A stretch of DNA of 64,000 nucleotides from DAIMZI01 sp036734025 (lineage in GTDB: Bacteria > Pseudomonadota > Alphaproteobacteria > Rhizobiales > Rhodomicrobiaceae), in contig DAIMZI010000008.1 in assembly GCA_036734025.1 (NCBI GenBank), forward strand, positions 1 through 64,000. The letters run 5' to 3'. The notes under the pieces were generated by a model. It saw only the letters and a list, made by a program, of their open reading frames with translations. It was not told where the DNA came from and searched no databases. Position 1 is the stretch's first letter; the number at the start of each line of letters is the position of its first letter. Both the position numbers and the translations under genes were made by a program. Shown one piece after another: positions 54,211 through 61,170 of the stretch.

Positions 54211-55029
54211 TCAGACAGTGGGCCGCCGCCACATTGCAAAGAAATGATGCACCGGCCCGGCGCCATGGCCGATATTGAGCTGATCGGCATGCGCGATCGC
54301 GTCCGTCAGCCAGGTCTTCGCCTCGCGCACGGCGTCGTCCAGGTTGCGCCCAAGGGCAAGCCCCGCCGCCACCGCCGACGACAGGCTGCACCCGGTGCCA
54401 TGAAGATTGCGGGTATCAATGCGCAGGGCCGTAAAGCGCATGAACCGCGCCCCGTCAAACAATATGTCCACGGACTCATCGCCAGTCCCGTGCCCACCCT
54501 TGATCAGTACCGCCTTTGGTCCCAGCGCATGAAGCGCCGCGGCCTGATCGCGCATCTGCTCTTCGCTCTCGGCAATGTCACGCCCCAGCAACAGCGCGGC
54601 TTCCTGCAAATTCGGGGTCAGCAGATCGGCAAGCGGAAGCAGCACCGTCTTCAGTGTCTCCTCCGCGCCAGCCTCAAGCAGCATGTCGCCGCTGGCTGCC
54701 ACCATCACCGGATCAAGCACCACGCGCGGCAGATCGGGTCGGGCCGCCAGCGCGTCGGCGGTCGCGTCGATCCTTTGCGCATCGCCGATCATGCCGATCT
54801 TCACGGCTCGGACGTCCAGATCGCTGAACACCGCGTCGATCTGAGCCACGATCATGTCAGCCGGCACCAGATGGATCGCGCGCACGCCCTGTGTGTTCTG
54901 CGCCGTTATCGAGGTGATCACGCTTGCACCATAGACGCCCAGCGCGGAAAACGTCTTCAGATCGGCCTGGATGCCGGCGCCACCGGAACTGTCCGAACCG
55001 GCAATCGTCAGGGCGATCGGTGGTGTCAT
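54211..55029 (-). CDS. thiD: Hydroxymethylpyrimidine/phosphomethylpyrimidine kinase
   Basis: 272-residue ribokinase-fold enzyme phosphorylating HMP twice for thiamine synthesis. N-terminal ALTIAGSDSSGGAGIQADLK and C-terminal NLHGTGCSLSSAVAAGLA (anion hole and catalytic region) are typical. No TPP riboswitch features were found in the 74 bases upstream, and no other thi gene is near. Same strand as ccdA-soxA-soxX and close behind ccdA, so perhaps co-transcribed by position rather than by function. Confidence 0.96.
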   Translation of the reverse strand: MTPPIALTIAGSDSSGGAGIQADLKTFSALGVYGASVITSITAQNTQGVRAIHLVPADMIVAQIDAVFSDLDVRAVKIGMIGDAQRIDATADALAARPDLPRVVLDPVMVAASGDMLLEAGAEETLKTVLLPLADLLTPNLQEAALLLGRDIAESEEQMRDQAAALHALGPKAVLIKGGHGTGDESVDILFDGARFMRFTALRIDTRNLHGTGCSLSSAVAAGLALGRNLDDAVREAKTWLTDAIAHADQLNIGHGAGPVHHFFAMWRRPTV

Positions 55030-55103
55030 CTGGTTCGTCTCCGTGGTCGGCGGCTATCGGCCCGGCTGCTGCCGAGGCGATGCGAACGCGACCTTAAACA
55101 CAC

Positions 55104-55841
55104 TCACCCAAGTCTGCCAAGAACGGGGAAGGTCTCCAGCATCCATACCGCGATCAGGTTCATCGAGCCGGTGATGAACAAGATACCGGTCGCCACGAGC
55201 AGCCCGCCCATGACTTTTTCCACCGAGCCGAGATGGCGTTTGAACCGCTGAAAGAAAGACATGAACGGGCGAATGGCCACGGCCGCCGCGATGAAGGGTA
55301 TGCCAAGCCCGATGGAATAGACAAAGAGCAGCGAGACGCCGGTGAAGATGGTCTCCTCGCCGGCCGCCATGAACAGGATCGTCGCCAGCACGGGGCCAAT
55401 GCATGGGGTCCAGCCAAACGCGAAGGCGAGGCCGATGATGTAGGCGCCGATCAGTCCGGCCGGCTTGGTCTGCGCATGATAGCGCGCCTCGCGATACAGC
55501 AGCGGAATGCGGATCAGCCCGAGAAAATGCAGCCCGACCAGGATGATGACACCGCCGGCGATCTGGCTGAGCAGGATGAGGTTGGCGCTGATCAGTTGTC
55601 CCACGCTCGTGGCGGTTGCGCCCAGCGCCACGAAGACCGTAGTGAACCCCAGCACAAAGGCGCATGCCGATGCGACGATGCGCATGTGCAGCCCGCTGGC
55701 CATCTTTCCCTCGCCACTTAGCTGGTCGATGGTGGTGCCGCCGAGGAAGCACAGATAAGGAGGCACCAGGGGCAGCACGCAAGGCGACAGGAAGCTGAGC
55801 AGTCCCGCCAGCAGCGCGCCAAATATGGTGACTTCAAGCAT
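55104..55841 (-). CDS. ccdA: Cytochrome c biogenesis protein CcdA (SoxV-like)
   Basis: 245-residue inner-membrane thiol transporter with six helices. The two redox cysteines are in LSPCVLPLVPPY (first helix) and GWTPCIGPVL (fourth helix). CcdA carries electrons from cytoplasmic thioredoxin to periplasmic proteins; in sulfur oxidisers the equivalent SoxV keeps Sox proteins reduced, and the next genes upstream are soxA and soxX. ATG 55841 with GGAG upstream; the frame extends 59 codons further without homology. Confidence 0.93.
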   Translation of the reverse strand: MLEVTIFGALLAGLLSFLSPCVLPLVPPYLCFLGGTTIDQLSGEGKMASGLHMRIVASACAFVLGFTTVFVALGATATSVGQLISANLILLSQIAGGVIILVGLHFLGLIRIPLLYREARYHAQTKPAGLIGAYIIGLAFAFGWTPCIGPVLATILFMAAGEETIFTGVSLLFVYSIGLGIPFIAAAVAIRPFMSFFQRFKRHLGSVEKVMGGLLVATGILFITGSMNLIAVWMLETFPVLGRLG

Positions 55842-55858
55842 AATTCGCTCCGTGGCAA

Positions 55859-55884
55859 GTCGGTGGCTTTTGTCGGTGGCTTTT
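55859..55884. repeat. Direct 13-bp duplication between soxA and ccdA
   Basis: GTCGGTGGCTTTT occurs twice head to tail at 55859-55871 and 55872-55884, in the 58-base gap between the ccdA start and soxA stop. Probably a slippage duplication; it lengthens the intercistronic spacer. Confidence 0.88.
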
Positions 55885-55899
55885 GCCGGCCTTGCGCCA

Positions 55900-56778
55900 T
55901 CAAGGCCTGATGCCGGGCGTTTCCACCCGCAAACCCGCTCCGCGCCATGCCAGATAGAGTTCGAGATTGACGATATCGTCCGAGCCCGGCTCGAAGGGCT
56001 CGGCGCGCACCCGCGCATTGCAGCTTCTGATCTGACGCCCTAGTGAGCCGACGCCTTCCCAGGCGAGACGGTAGGCGGGATACGCGCTCGACTGTCCCTG
56101 ACTGATGGCGGTTGCGCGCAGCCTGTCGCCGGAATGCCGCTCGTGGCAGTCGGCGCAAGACATGTCAATCTGCCCCAGTCGGCGGTAAAACAACGTCCTG
56201 CCCTGGTCGAAAAACCTCTGCGCGCGGCCGTCGATGCGCACCTGCACGGGAATGCCGCGTGACTGGCCGCGCACGAATGTCGTCAGCGCCACGAGATCGT
56301 CGGACTCGGGCGCCCAGGCGCGCGCCTTCATGCCCTGCTCCCGGCATATGTTTATCCGCTGCTCCAGATTGATCAGCCTGTCGGCCGGCTCGAAATAGAC
56401 CGGATAGCGCGCAGCCGTGCCTCGCATCGAATTTTCCGCAAGATTGTGACACGAAGCGCAAGACCGACCGGCATCGCCCTCTTCGCGCGACCAGAGCTCC
56501 TTGCCATAATCATACCAGATCATGCCGGGATTACCTGCATCATCATCCTGCATGCGCTGAAGCGGCACGGACATGAACCGGCTGCCCGACCATATCTCGG
56601 CAAGAGGATGATCGGCGCTCGGCGGCGCCACGGGCTTGTCCCGGCCGGCGATCTCGGGCTTCTGCGCAAGCGCGGAAAACGCCAGCAGCGATATCCCCGC
56701 CGCCATGGCTGTCGCAATCAGTGCGGCCCACGCCGATGAGTGGCGCAAGCGGATCTGTCTTGCAGGACGCGGCATCAT
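55900..56778 (-). CDS. soxA: Diheme cytochrome SoxA
   Basis: 292-residue periplasmic c-type cytochrome, the catalytic subunit of SoxAX, which joins thiosulfate to the SoxY carrier. Signal peptide about 15-39 (AALIATAMAAGISLLAFSALAQ). Two heme sites: CASCH at 107-111 and CADCH at 208-212. Cys253 (RSCNARVRAEPFEPGSDD) occupies the position of the active-site cysteine that is the heme ligand and becomes a persulfide. Length and the ending WRGAGLRVETPGIRP fit the family. Overlaps soxX by an ATGA. Confidence 0.92.
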   Translation of the reverse strand: MMPRPARQIRLRHSSAWAALIATAMAAGISLLAFSALAQKPEIAGRDKPVAPPSADHPLAEIWSGSRFMSVPLQRMQDDDAGNPGMIWYDYGKELWSREEGDAGRSCASCHNLAENSMRGTAARYPVYFEPADRLINLEQRINICREQGMKARAWAPESDDLVALTTFVRGQSRGIPVQVRIDGRAQRFFDQGRTLFYRRLGQIDMSCADCHERHSGDRLRATAISQGQSSAYPAYRLAWEGVGSLGRQIRSCNARVRAEPFEPGSDDIVNLELYLAWRGAGLRVETPGIRP

Positions 56779-57422
56779 CTGGCATCGGGCGCCGGCTCGC
56801 CCAGCGTCATGAGGAAGGCAACCACATCTTCGACCTGCTGCGCGCTAAGGATCGGCCGTCCGGCACAAGCAGCAGAAACCCGGCTGAGCGCGGCGATGCG
56901 GTGATAGGCCGGCATGACCGTGTCGGGCAGAGCGAGCCTCGGATTGACCACAAGAAGGCGCAGTTCTGCCTCGCTGTAACGCGCCGCGACGCCGGCAAGC
57001 GATGGTCCCAGGGTGCCATGATCACGCAGCCACCGGGAAAGACGTGGCTCTCCGGCGGGGATGTGGCCGGCAAGGTTTGGTGTCTGGTGACACGCGATGC
57101 AATTGCCATAAGCCGGATCAGCGGTCCAGACCGCGCCCCGATCGGCGCTGCCGCCGCTTGCGCTCAGCCTTTCGCCGATGGCCACGGCAAGGGTTTGCCC
57201 GGGGCCGACCTCGAACGCAGCCAGTTCGGCGGGCTGGCCCGTGCATGGCTCGGTCGACTCAGGCGCCTCGCTGAATGCCACAAGCGCGAGCTTTCGTTCG
57301 GGTATCGGGGGGAACTGAGGGGTCTGGGCATATGCTGATGACAAGGCGAACACGGCGCTGGCCAGCGCCGCGGCAACAATCCGGCGGCGTATCGACATGG
57401 CTCTGATTTTCGTCCGCCTCAT
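56775..57422 (-). CDS. soxX: Monoheme cytochrome SoxX
   Basis: 215-residue electron-accepting subunit of SoxAX. Signal peptide about 12-33 (RRRIVAAALASAVFALSSAYA). One heme motif CIACH at 108-112, with Met170 (DTVMPAYH) as probable distal ligand. The conserved blocks GNCIACHQTPN, GTLGPSLAGVAARY and ILSAQQVEDVVAFLMTL match SoxX. Start ATG 57422; ATG 57398 (MSIRRRI) is a good alternative. First gene of the soxX-soxA-ccdA(-thiD) set. soxY, soxZ, soxB and soxCD are not in the window. Confidence 0.9.
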   Translation of the reverse strand: MRRTKIRAMSIRRRIVAAALASAVFALSSAYAQTPQFPPIPERKLALVAFSEAPESTEPCTGQPAELAAFEVGPGQTLAVAIGERLSASGGSADRGAVWTADPAYGNCIACHQTPNLAGHIPAGEPRLSRWLRDHGTLGPSLAGVAARYSEAELRLLVVNPRLALPDTVMPAYHRIAALSRVSAACAGRPILSAQQVEDVVAFLMTLGEPAPDAR

Positions 57423-58185
57423 GGTCTGCTTGCCGTTATCTATGGTTCTGCACAGCCTAGCCAGATCAACGGGCTGCGGCGACAGTGCGAATTGCCGCTG
57501 ACGTCGCTGCCGCGCGTCATGCGTATTTGTGTCTGACAACGATGCCACGACGATAGTCTGCCATGATTGGGAAATGAAGTCTTGATCCAACGCAAGAAAG
57601 CCGGACCGATCCGATACAGCTTAGGGTTTCGTCGCGGCGAGGTCTAGCACTGCCGGTTGGTGGCGGCTCGTTCTCATTGCGGCTCTTTCGACCATTTGGC
57701 ACGCCGGACCACCAGATTACCCGCTGATCGCGTTGACAACGTCCCGGCCCTGCGCCATATTCACGCGCATCACCGGCCCGGCGGCAAAAGATGAAAAGAT
57801 TTCGTCTTCGGGCGGATTGTGGAATAGGTCGATACCGGCCGATGTCCGGTTGCGGACTACTGACTAGGCTCAGCTTGCGAACGTCTGTTGGAAGCTACTG
57901 CCCGTCACATGGGAAAAGGTCTTTAGAGAATTGACTTGTCTTTCACGCCGCGGGGCTTTTGTACTCCGCGAGGACCTGATTTCCCACTTTGTCTTATGCG
58001 CTGACGAGACGATCCCCACGCGCAAGGCAGGTTTGGCTGCTAAGTTTGCGGTGCCCGCAAACACGAATAGTGCGCCAACATTTCCGAACACCACCCGATA
58101 GCGGATATCCGATGATCGAGATTATGCCCCACGCGAGGTGTTCGTTCCCTTTTCTCTATTCAACAGGCAACAAGGAGACTTCAAA
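57423..58185. other. Long intergenic region between divergent soxX and cold-shock gene
   Basis: 763 bases without a supported gene. The half near the cold-shock gene has two inverted repeats: CGCGGGG/CTCCGCG (57949-57970, one G-U pair) and a perfect GTTTGCGG/CCGCAAAC (58044-58062). Long structured leaders are usual for cold-shock mRNAs. A TTGACT hexamer at 57931 has no clear -10 at normal spacing. Short frames on both strands (for example 57517-57702 and 57870-58094) show no family features. Confidence 0.5.
58044..58062 (+). promoter_or_regulatory. Hairpin upstream of the cold-shock gene
   Basis: Perfect 8-base stem GTTTGCGG/CCGCAAAC with a 3-base loop TGC, 124 bases before the ATG. May be part of a temperature-responsive leader or a terminator-like element; no U-run follows. 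Confidence 0.4.
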
Positions 58186-58392
58186 ATGCCTCGCGGAACT
58201 GTGAAATTCTTCAATTCTCAAAAAGGTTACGGCTTCATTCAGCCGGAAGATGGCGGCAAGGACGTATTCGTGCATATCAGCGCGGTCGAACGTGCCGGCA
58301 TTGCCAAGCCGGATGAAGGTCAGAAACTGACCTACGATCTGGAACAGGATCGGCAAGGGCGTACCTCGGCGACCAATCTGCGCGTCGAGTAA
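58186..58392 (+). CDS. Cold-shock protein (CspA family)
   Basis: 68-residue single cold-shock domain, an RNA chaperone that melts mRNA structure. Both RNA-binding motifs are present: KGYGFIQP (RNP1) and VFVHISAV (RNP2). ATG 58186 with a strong AAGGAG upstream. Length is the family norm. Paired with an IF-1-like gene 94 bases downstream, with a strong hairpin between. Which of the several cold-shock paralogues this is cannot be told. Confidence 0.95.
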   Translation: MPRGTVKFFNSQKGYGFIQPEDGGKDVFVHISAVERAGIAKPDEGQKLTYDLEQDRQGRTSATNLRVE

Positions 58393-58414
58393 CTGCAAGA
58401 GCCATCAGGCCAGA

Positions 58415-58466
58415 CATCCCGGCAGCCGCATCGCATGCGCACGCATGTCCGCTGGCTGTCGGGATG
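58415..58466 (+). promoter_or_regulatory. Nested stem-loop between cold-shock and IF-1 genes
   Basis: Outer stem of 13 pairs with one G-U: CATCCCGGCAGCC (58415-58427) and GGCTGTCGGGATG (58454-58466). The enclosed bases form a second stem CATGCG/CGCATG (58434-58439, 58442-58447). It ends 20 bases before the infA start codon. No U-run, so more likely a processing, stability or translation-control element than a terminator. Confidence 0.6.
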
Positions 58467-58486
58467 GCGCTTGTCCAGGAGTGTGA

Positions 58487-58762
58487 ATGAGCAAGGAAGA
58501 AGCCTTGGAATTCGAAGGCATCGTCAACGATGTCCTGCCCGATGGCCGTTTTCGCGTCCAGTTGGACAACGGCCATGAAATCATCGCCTACACTGCGGGG
58601 CGAATGAAGCGTAACCGGATCCGCACCATAGCCGGAGACCGCGTTACGGTCGAGATGACGCCTTACGATCTGGAAAAGGGCCGGATCACCTTTCGCCACA
58701 AGACCGAAGGCGCTTCGCCATCGACGGGCGGGCAAAGGCGGCCGCCGCCTCGCCGGCGTTGA
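58487..58762 (+). CDS. infA: Translation initiation factor IF-1, with C-terminal extension
   Basis: 91 residues; the first 72 are an IF-1 OB fold (GRFRVQLDNGHEIIAYTAGR, NRIRTIAGDRVTVEM, PYDLEKGRITFRHK). The remaining 19, ending PPPRRR, are a basic Pro/Arg tail not found in standard IF-1. IF-1 blocks the ribosomal A site during initiation. The differences from the usual sequence (for example MSKEEALEFEGIVNDVLPDG) and the cold-shock neighbour suggest this is a second, stress-linked copy; whether another infA exists is not visible here. AGGAG precedes ATG 58487. Confidence 0.92.
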   Translation: MSKEEALEFEGIVNDVLPDGRFRVQLDNGHEIIAYTAGRMKRNRIRTIAGDRVTVEMTPYDLEKGRITFRHKTEGASPSTGGQRRPPPRRR

Positions 58763-58858
58763 CATTCGACGTTTCTCCCATGCCGCCATGCGCGATTGCG
58801 CGCACCTGTGGCGAAGGGCGGCTTGGATGCGCATGGCCCATGCGCTAATCTTTGTCTC

Positions 58859-59245
58859 ATGACAATAACCGACAGACCGCAAGCGCGCCCCCGCCTGCGG
58901 ATCGTGCTCGGCCCGGATGTAGCCATCGGCCCGGGCAAGGCCGATCTGCTGGAAGGCATCCGCGAAACAGGCTCGATCGCCGCCGCCGGACGGCGTATGA
59001 GCATGAGCTACAAGCGCGCCTGCATGATGGTCAACGCCATGAACGGCTTCTTCCATTCGCCGCTTGTCGCGACGAAGCGCGGCGGGCGCGAACGCGGCGG
59101 TGCGCGGCTGACCCGACACGGCGACATGGTGCTCGATGCGTATCGGCGCATGGAAAGCCTGACCCGGGACGCCATCAGCGATGAACTTGCGGGCTTGCAG
59201 AGCCTGCTTGATGATCCAACCGCGCAGCAGGATCCGGCCGCCTGA
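58859..59245 (+). CDS. ModE-type winged helix-turn-helix regulator
   Basis: 128 residues matching the N-terminal DNA-binding domain of ModE/LysR-like regulators: LLEGIRETGSIAAAGRRMSM, then SYKRACMMVNAMN and GGRERGGARLT. The molybdate-binding TOBE domains of ModE are absent, so it is a stand-alone DNA-binding protein. No molybdate transport (modABC) or molybdoenzyme genes are nearby. ATG 58859 was chosen; an upstream in-frame start at 58796 would add 21 residues. Confidence 0.85.
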   Translation: MTITDRPQARPRLRIVLGPDVAIGPGKADLLEGIRETGSIAAAGRRMSMSYKRACMMVNAMNGFFHSPLVATKRGGRERGGARLTRHGDMVLDAYRRMESLTRDAISDELAGLQSLLDDPTAQQDPAA

Positions 59246-59374
59246 CCAGCCTCTCGGCAGACGGGATTTTGCATCTCCGGCCTGACGCACTTATAGTCTT
59301 CTGGGGCTGGACCACGGATCACGCATGAGCGCGACGTGCAGCACATGTTCCGCGAAACCACGAGGAGGGCGCAG

Positions 59375-60628
59375 ATGATGCCCGGCTTGATGACTGCATG
59401 GCGCGCGTTTGCCGCATTTATGCTTGCGCTGATACTGATCGGCCCGGTCGCCGCGCAGGATGCGTCCGAGCAACAGGGCGAAGCAGCGCAAACCCAGACC
59501 ACCATTGCCGATCCGCGCACCGATGATCCCGATTATCAAAGATCGCGCCGATTGCTCGCCGCGATCGACGATATTCTGCGCCGCGCCGCAGAGGAACGCG
59601 CCGGCGCGCAGGATCTGCCAAGCCGCGACGAGTTTCTCGTGCGCCCGTTGTGGACCGAAACCCGCGAGGACAGCGAAGAGCGGCTGCGCGCGCTTCTGGA
59701 CGCGGTGCTGGAGATCCTCACCGAAGCTCCGGTCGTCAGCATGCAGGACGAGATCAGCCGCCGCCGCCAGTCGATCGCCGCGATCCAGGACAATATCAGC
59801 GCGCTGCACGAACGCCGGATGAGCGCGCCGGAAGACGGCTTCCTGCCCGGTGTGCTCAGCGAGACGAAAGCCTCTATCGACGATGCCATTGCCGAAGCCA
59901 GGACGGGCATCGAGACCAACCGCACGGAAATCGAACGGCTGAAGGGCGAAATACATGCTGCACTCGCAAGCAGCGGCATCGACATTGCGCCTGAACAGCT
60001 CGAACTGCTGCTCGACAGCGTGCTGGGCGGCGATCTGCTCAAGCTCGTGACCGCCTTCGAGGCGGCCGGCACGATCGACAAGCGTCTGTCGGAACTGCTT
60101 ACTCAGTCGGGCGAGAACATCAAGGCCGCGCGACGCTATTATGCCATGCACGCCGCCCTTTTCGCCATGCTCCTGCACGCGCAGGACATGCTGATCACGA
60201 AAATCGACGAGGTATATCTGGCCCGGCTTCAGGCCATACTGACCGATATTCGCCACACGCGGCAGGAGACCTACAGGCTGCTCGCCGGCGAAGATAACCG
60301 TCCCGACCAGATCCGGGCCTTGCGCGCCAATCTCCAGTCTCAGGATTTCGCTGAAAAAGTGGCCAGCTTTTACCGCGACTATCTGAACACGCAGCGCGCC
60401 CACCTGGATGCCTCGCGCAAGCGCACGATCCGCGATCTGCGCATAGCGGACAACACCTATCAGACCGTCGAGGCGAGCTTCCAGTTGCGCGTTCTGATGG
60501 ACGAAGCCCGGAGCTCCATTGAAGCCATCCAGAGGCTTGAAGCCCCTGGCTTTGACCAGATTTTCCGCAATGAGGCGCTGCGCAAGGAGTTCGAGGCACT
60601 TACGCAAAAGCTGGCGCCGGGCTCGTGA
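59375..60628 (+). CDS. Exported coiled-coil protein of unknown function
   Basis: 417 residues from ATG 59375 (GGAGGG five bases upstream). A signal peptide (AFAAFMLALILIGPVAA, cleavage after AQ) leads into an almost wholly helical, charged chain with coiled-coil stretches (about 130-215 and 290-400) and no Cys-based or catalytic motif. A run ISRRRQSIAAIQDNIS and later RQETYRLLAGEDN show heptad spacing. It resembles the periplasmic helical sensor portions of mechanosensitive channels in general character only. Family not recognised. Convergent with hpf. Confidence 0.8.
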   Translation: MMPGLMTAWRAFAAFMLALILIGPVAAQDASEQQGEAAQTQTTIADPRTDDPDYQRSRRLLAAIDDILRRAAEERAGAQDLPSRDEFLVRPLWTETREDSEERLRALLDAVLEILTEAPVVSMQDEISRRRQSIAAIQDNISALHERRMSAPEDGFLPGVLSETKASIDDAIAEARTGIETNRTEIERLKGEIHAALASSGIDIAPEQLELLLDSVLGGDLLKLVTAFEAAGTIDKRLSELLTQSGENIKAARRYYAMHAALFAMLLHAQDMLITKIDEVYLARLQAILTDIRHTRQETYRLLAGEDNRPDQIRALRANLQSQDFAEKVASFYRDYLNTQRAHLDASRKRTIRDLRIADNTYQTVEASFQLRVLMDEARSSIEAIQRLEAPGFDQIFRNEALRKEFEALTQKLAPGS

Positions 60629-60673
60629 CAAGCATCAAGCCGCCATCACACGAGCCTGACAAGACACTTGCTT

Positions 60674-60712
60674 ATCAGGCCTGGTAATCAGGCTTGGCAA
60701 TCAAGCTTCCTG
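60674..60712. repeat. Degenerate 13-bp tandem repeat at convergent gene ends
   Basis: ATCAGGCCTGGTA (60674-60686), ATCAGGCTTGGCA (60687-60699) and ATCAAGCTTCCTG (60700-60712). The first two differ at two positions; the third overlaps the end of hpf. Probably an old slippage event. Confidence 0.6.
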
Positions 60713-61039
60713 GCGCTTGTTGTTCTTCAGCTTTTCGGCATGGTCCTGCAACTGACGCTGGACGGCTGCGAATGCATCGCGCAGCGCCAGGTAGACATCA
60801 TCGTGCAGATGCGCCTCATCTGCACTGCTGTTGCCGACGAAATAGGCCTTCCCGGGCACATTGGCCTCCACGGTGACGGCAAACCGGCGGCTTGTGCGCT
60901 GGACGAGTTCCACTGTCACGCGGCAACTCACCAGGCGGTCGAAAACGCGTTTCAGCTTGGCGATGTGCTCATGGATGCGCGCCTCGACGGCGTCCGAACT
61001 ATCCAGATGGCGGAAAGCGATCTCAACAGGCACATCCAT
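60701..61039 (-). CDS. hpf: Short-form ribosome hibernation promoting factor (HPF/RaiA family)
   Basis: 112-residue protein of the S30EA/sigma-54 modulation family, which binds the small ribosomal subunit in stationary phase. Sequence pattern: VEIAFRHLDSSDAVEARI, then HEHIAKLKRVFDRLVSCRV and DVYLALRDAFAAVQRQL. It has only the N-terminal domain, not the extra dimerisation domain of the long HPF found in many alphaproteobacteria, so it may be a second paralogue. ATG 61039 with a strong GGAGGA upstream. Sits 131 bases upstream of gltD on the same side, convergent with the coiled-coil gene. Confidence 0.85.
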   Translation of the reverse strand: MDVPVEIAFRHLDSSDAVEARIHEHIAKLKRVFDRLVSCRVTVELVQRTSRRFAVTVEANVPGKAYFVGNSSADEAHLHDDVYLALRDAFAAVQRQLQDHAEKLKNNKRQEA

Positions 61040-61170
61040 GACTTGTCCTCCGTTTGACAGCTTCGGGCGCCCCCGGCTCGGCGGCACGGGAGCAACGCAC
61101 AGCCTTTCATTATGCTTGCATATCAGGGCGTTGCCAAGGACAAGTCGAGAAATTGCCGGTGTCTCGGTCG

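Noticed and set aside
55030..55103. TPP riboswitch before thiD
   Set aside because: The gap is only 74 bases and lacks the CTGAGA and related TPP-binding strings.
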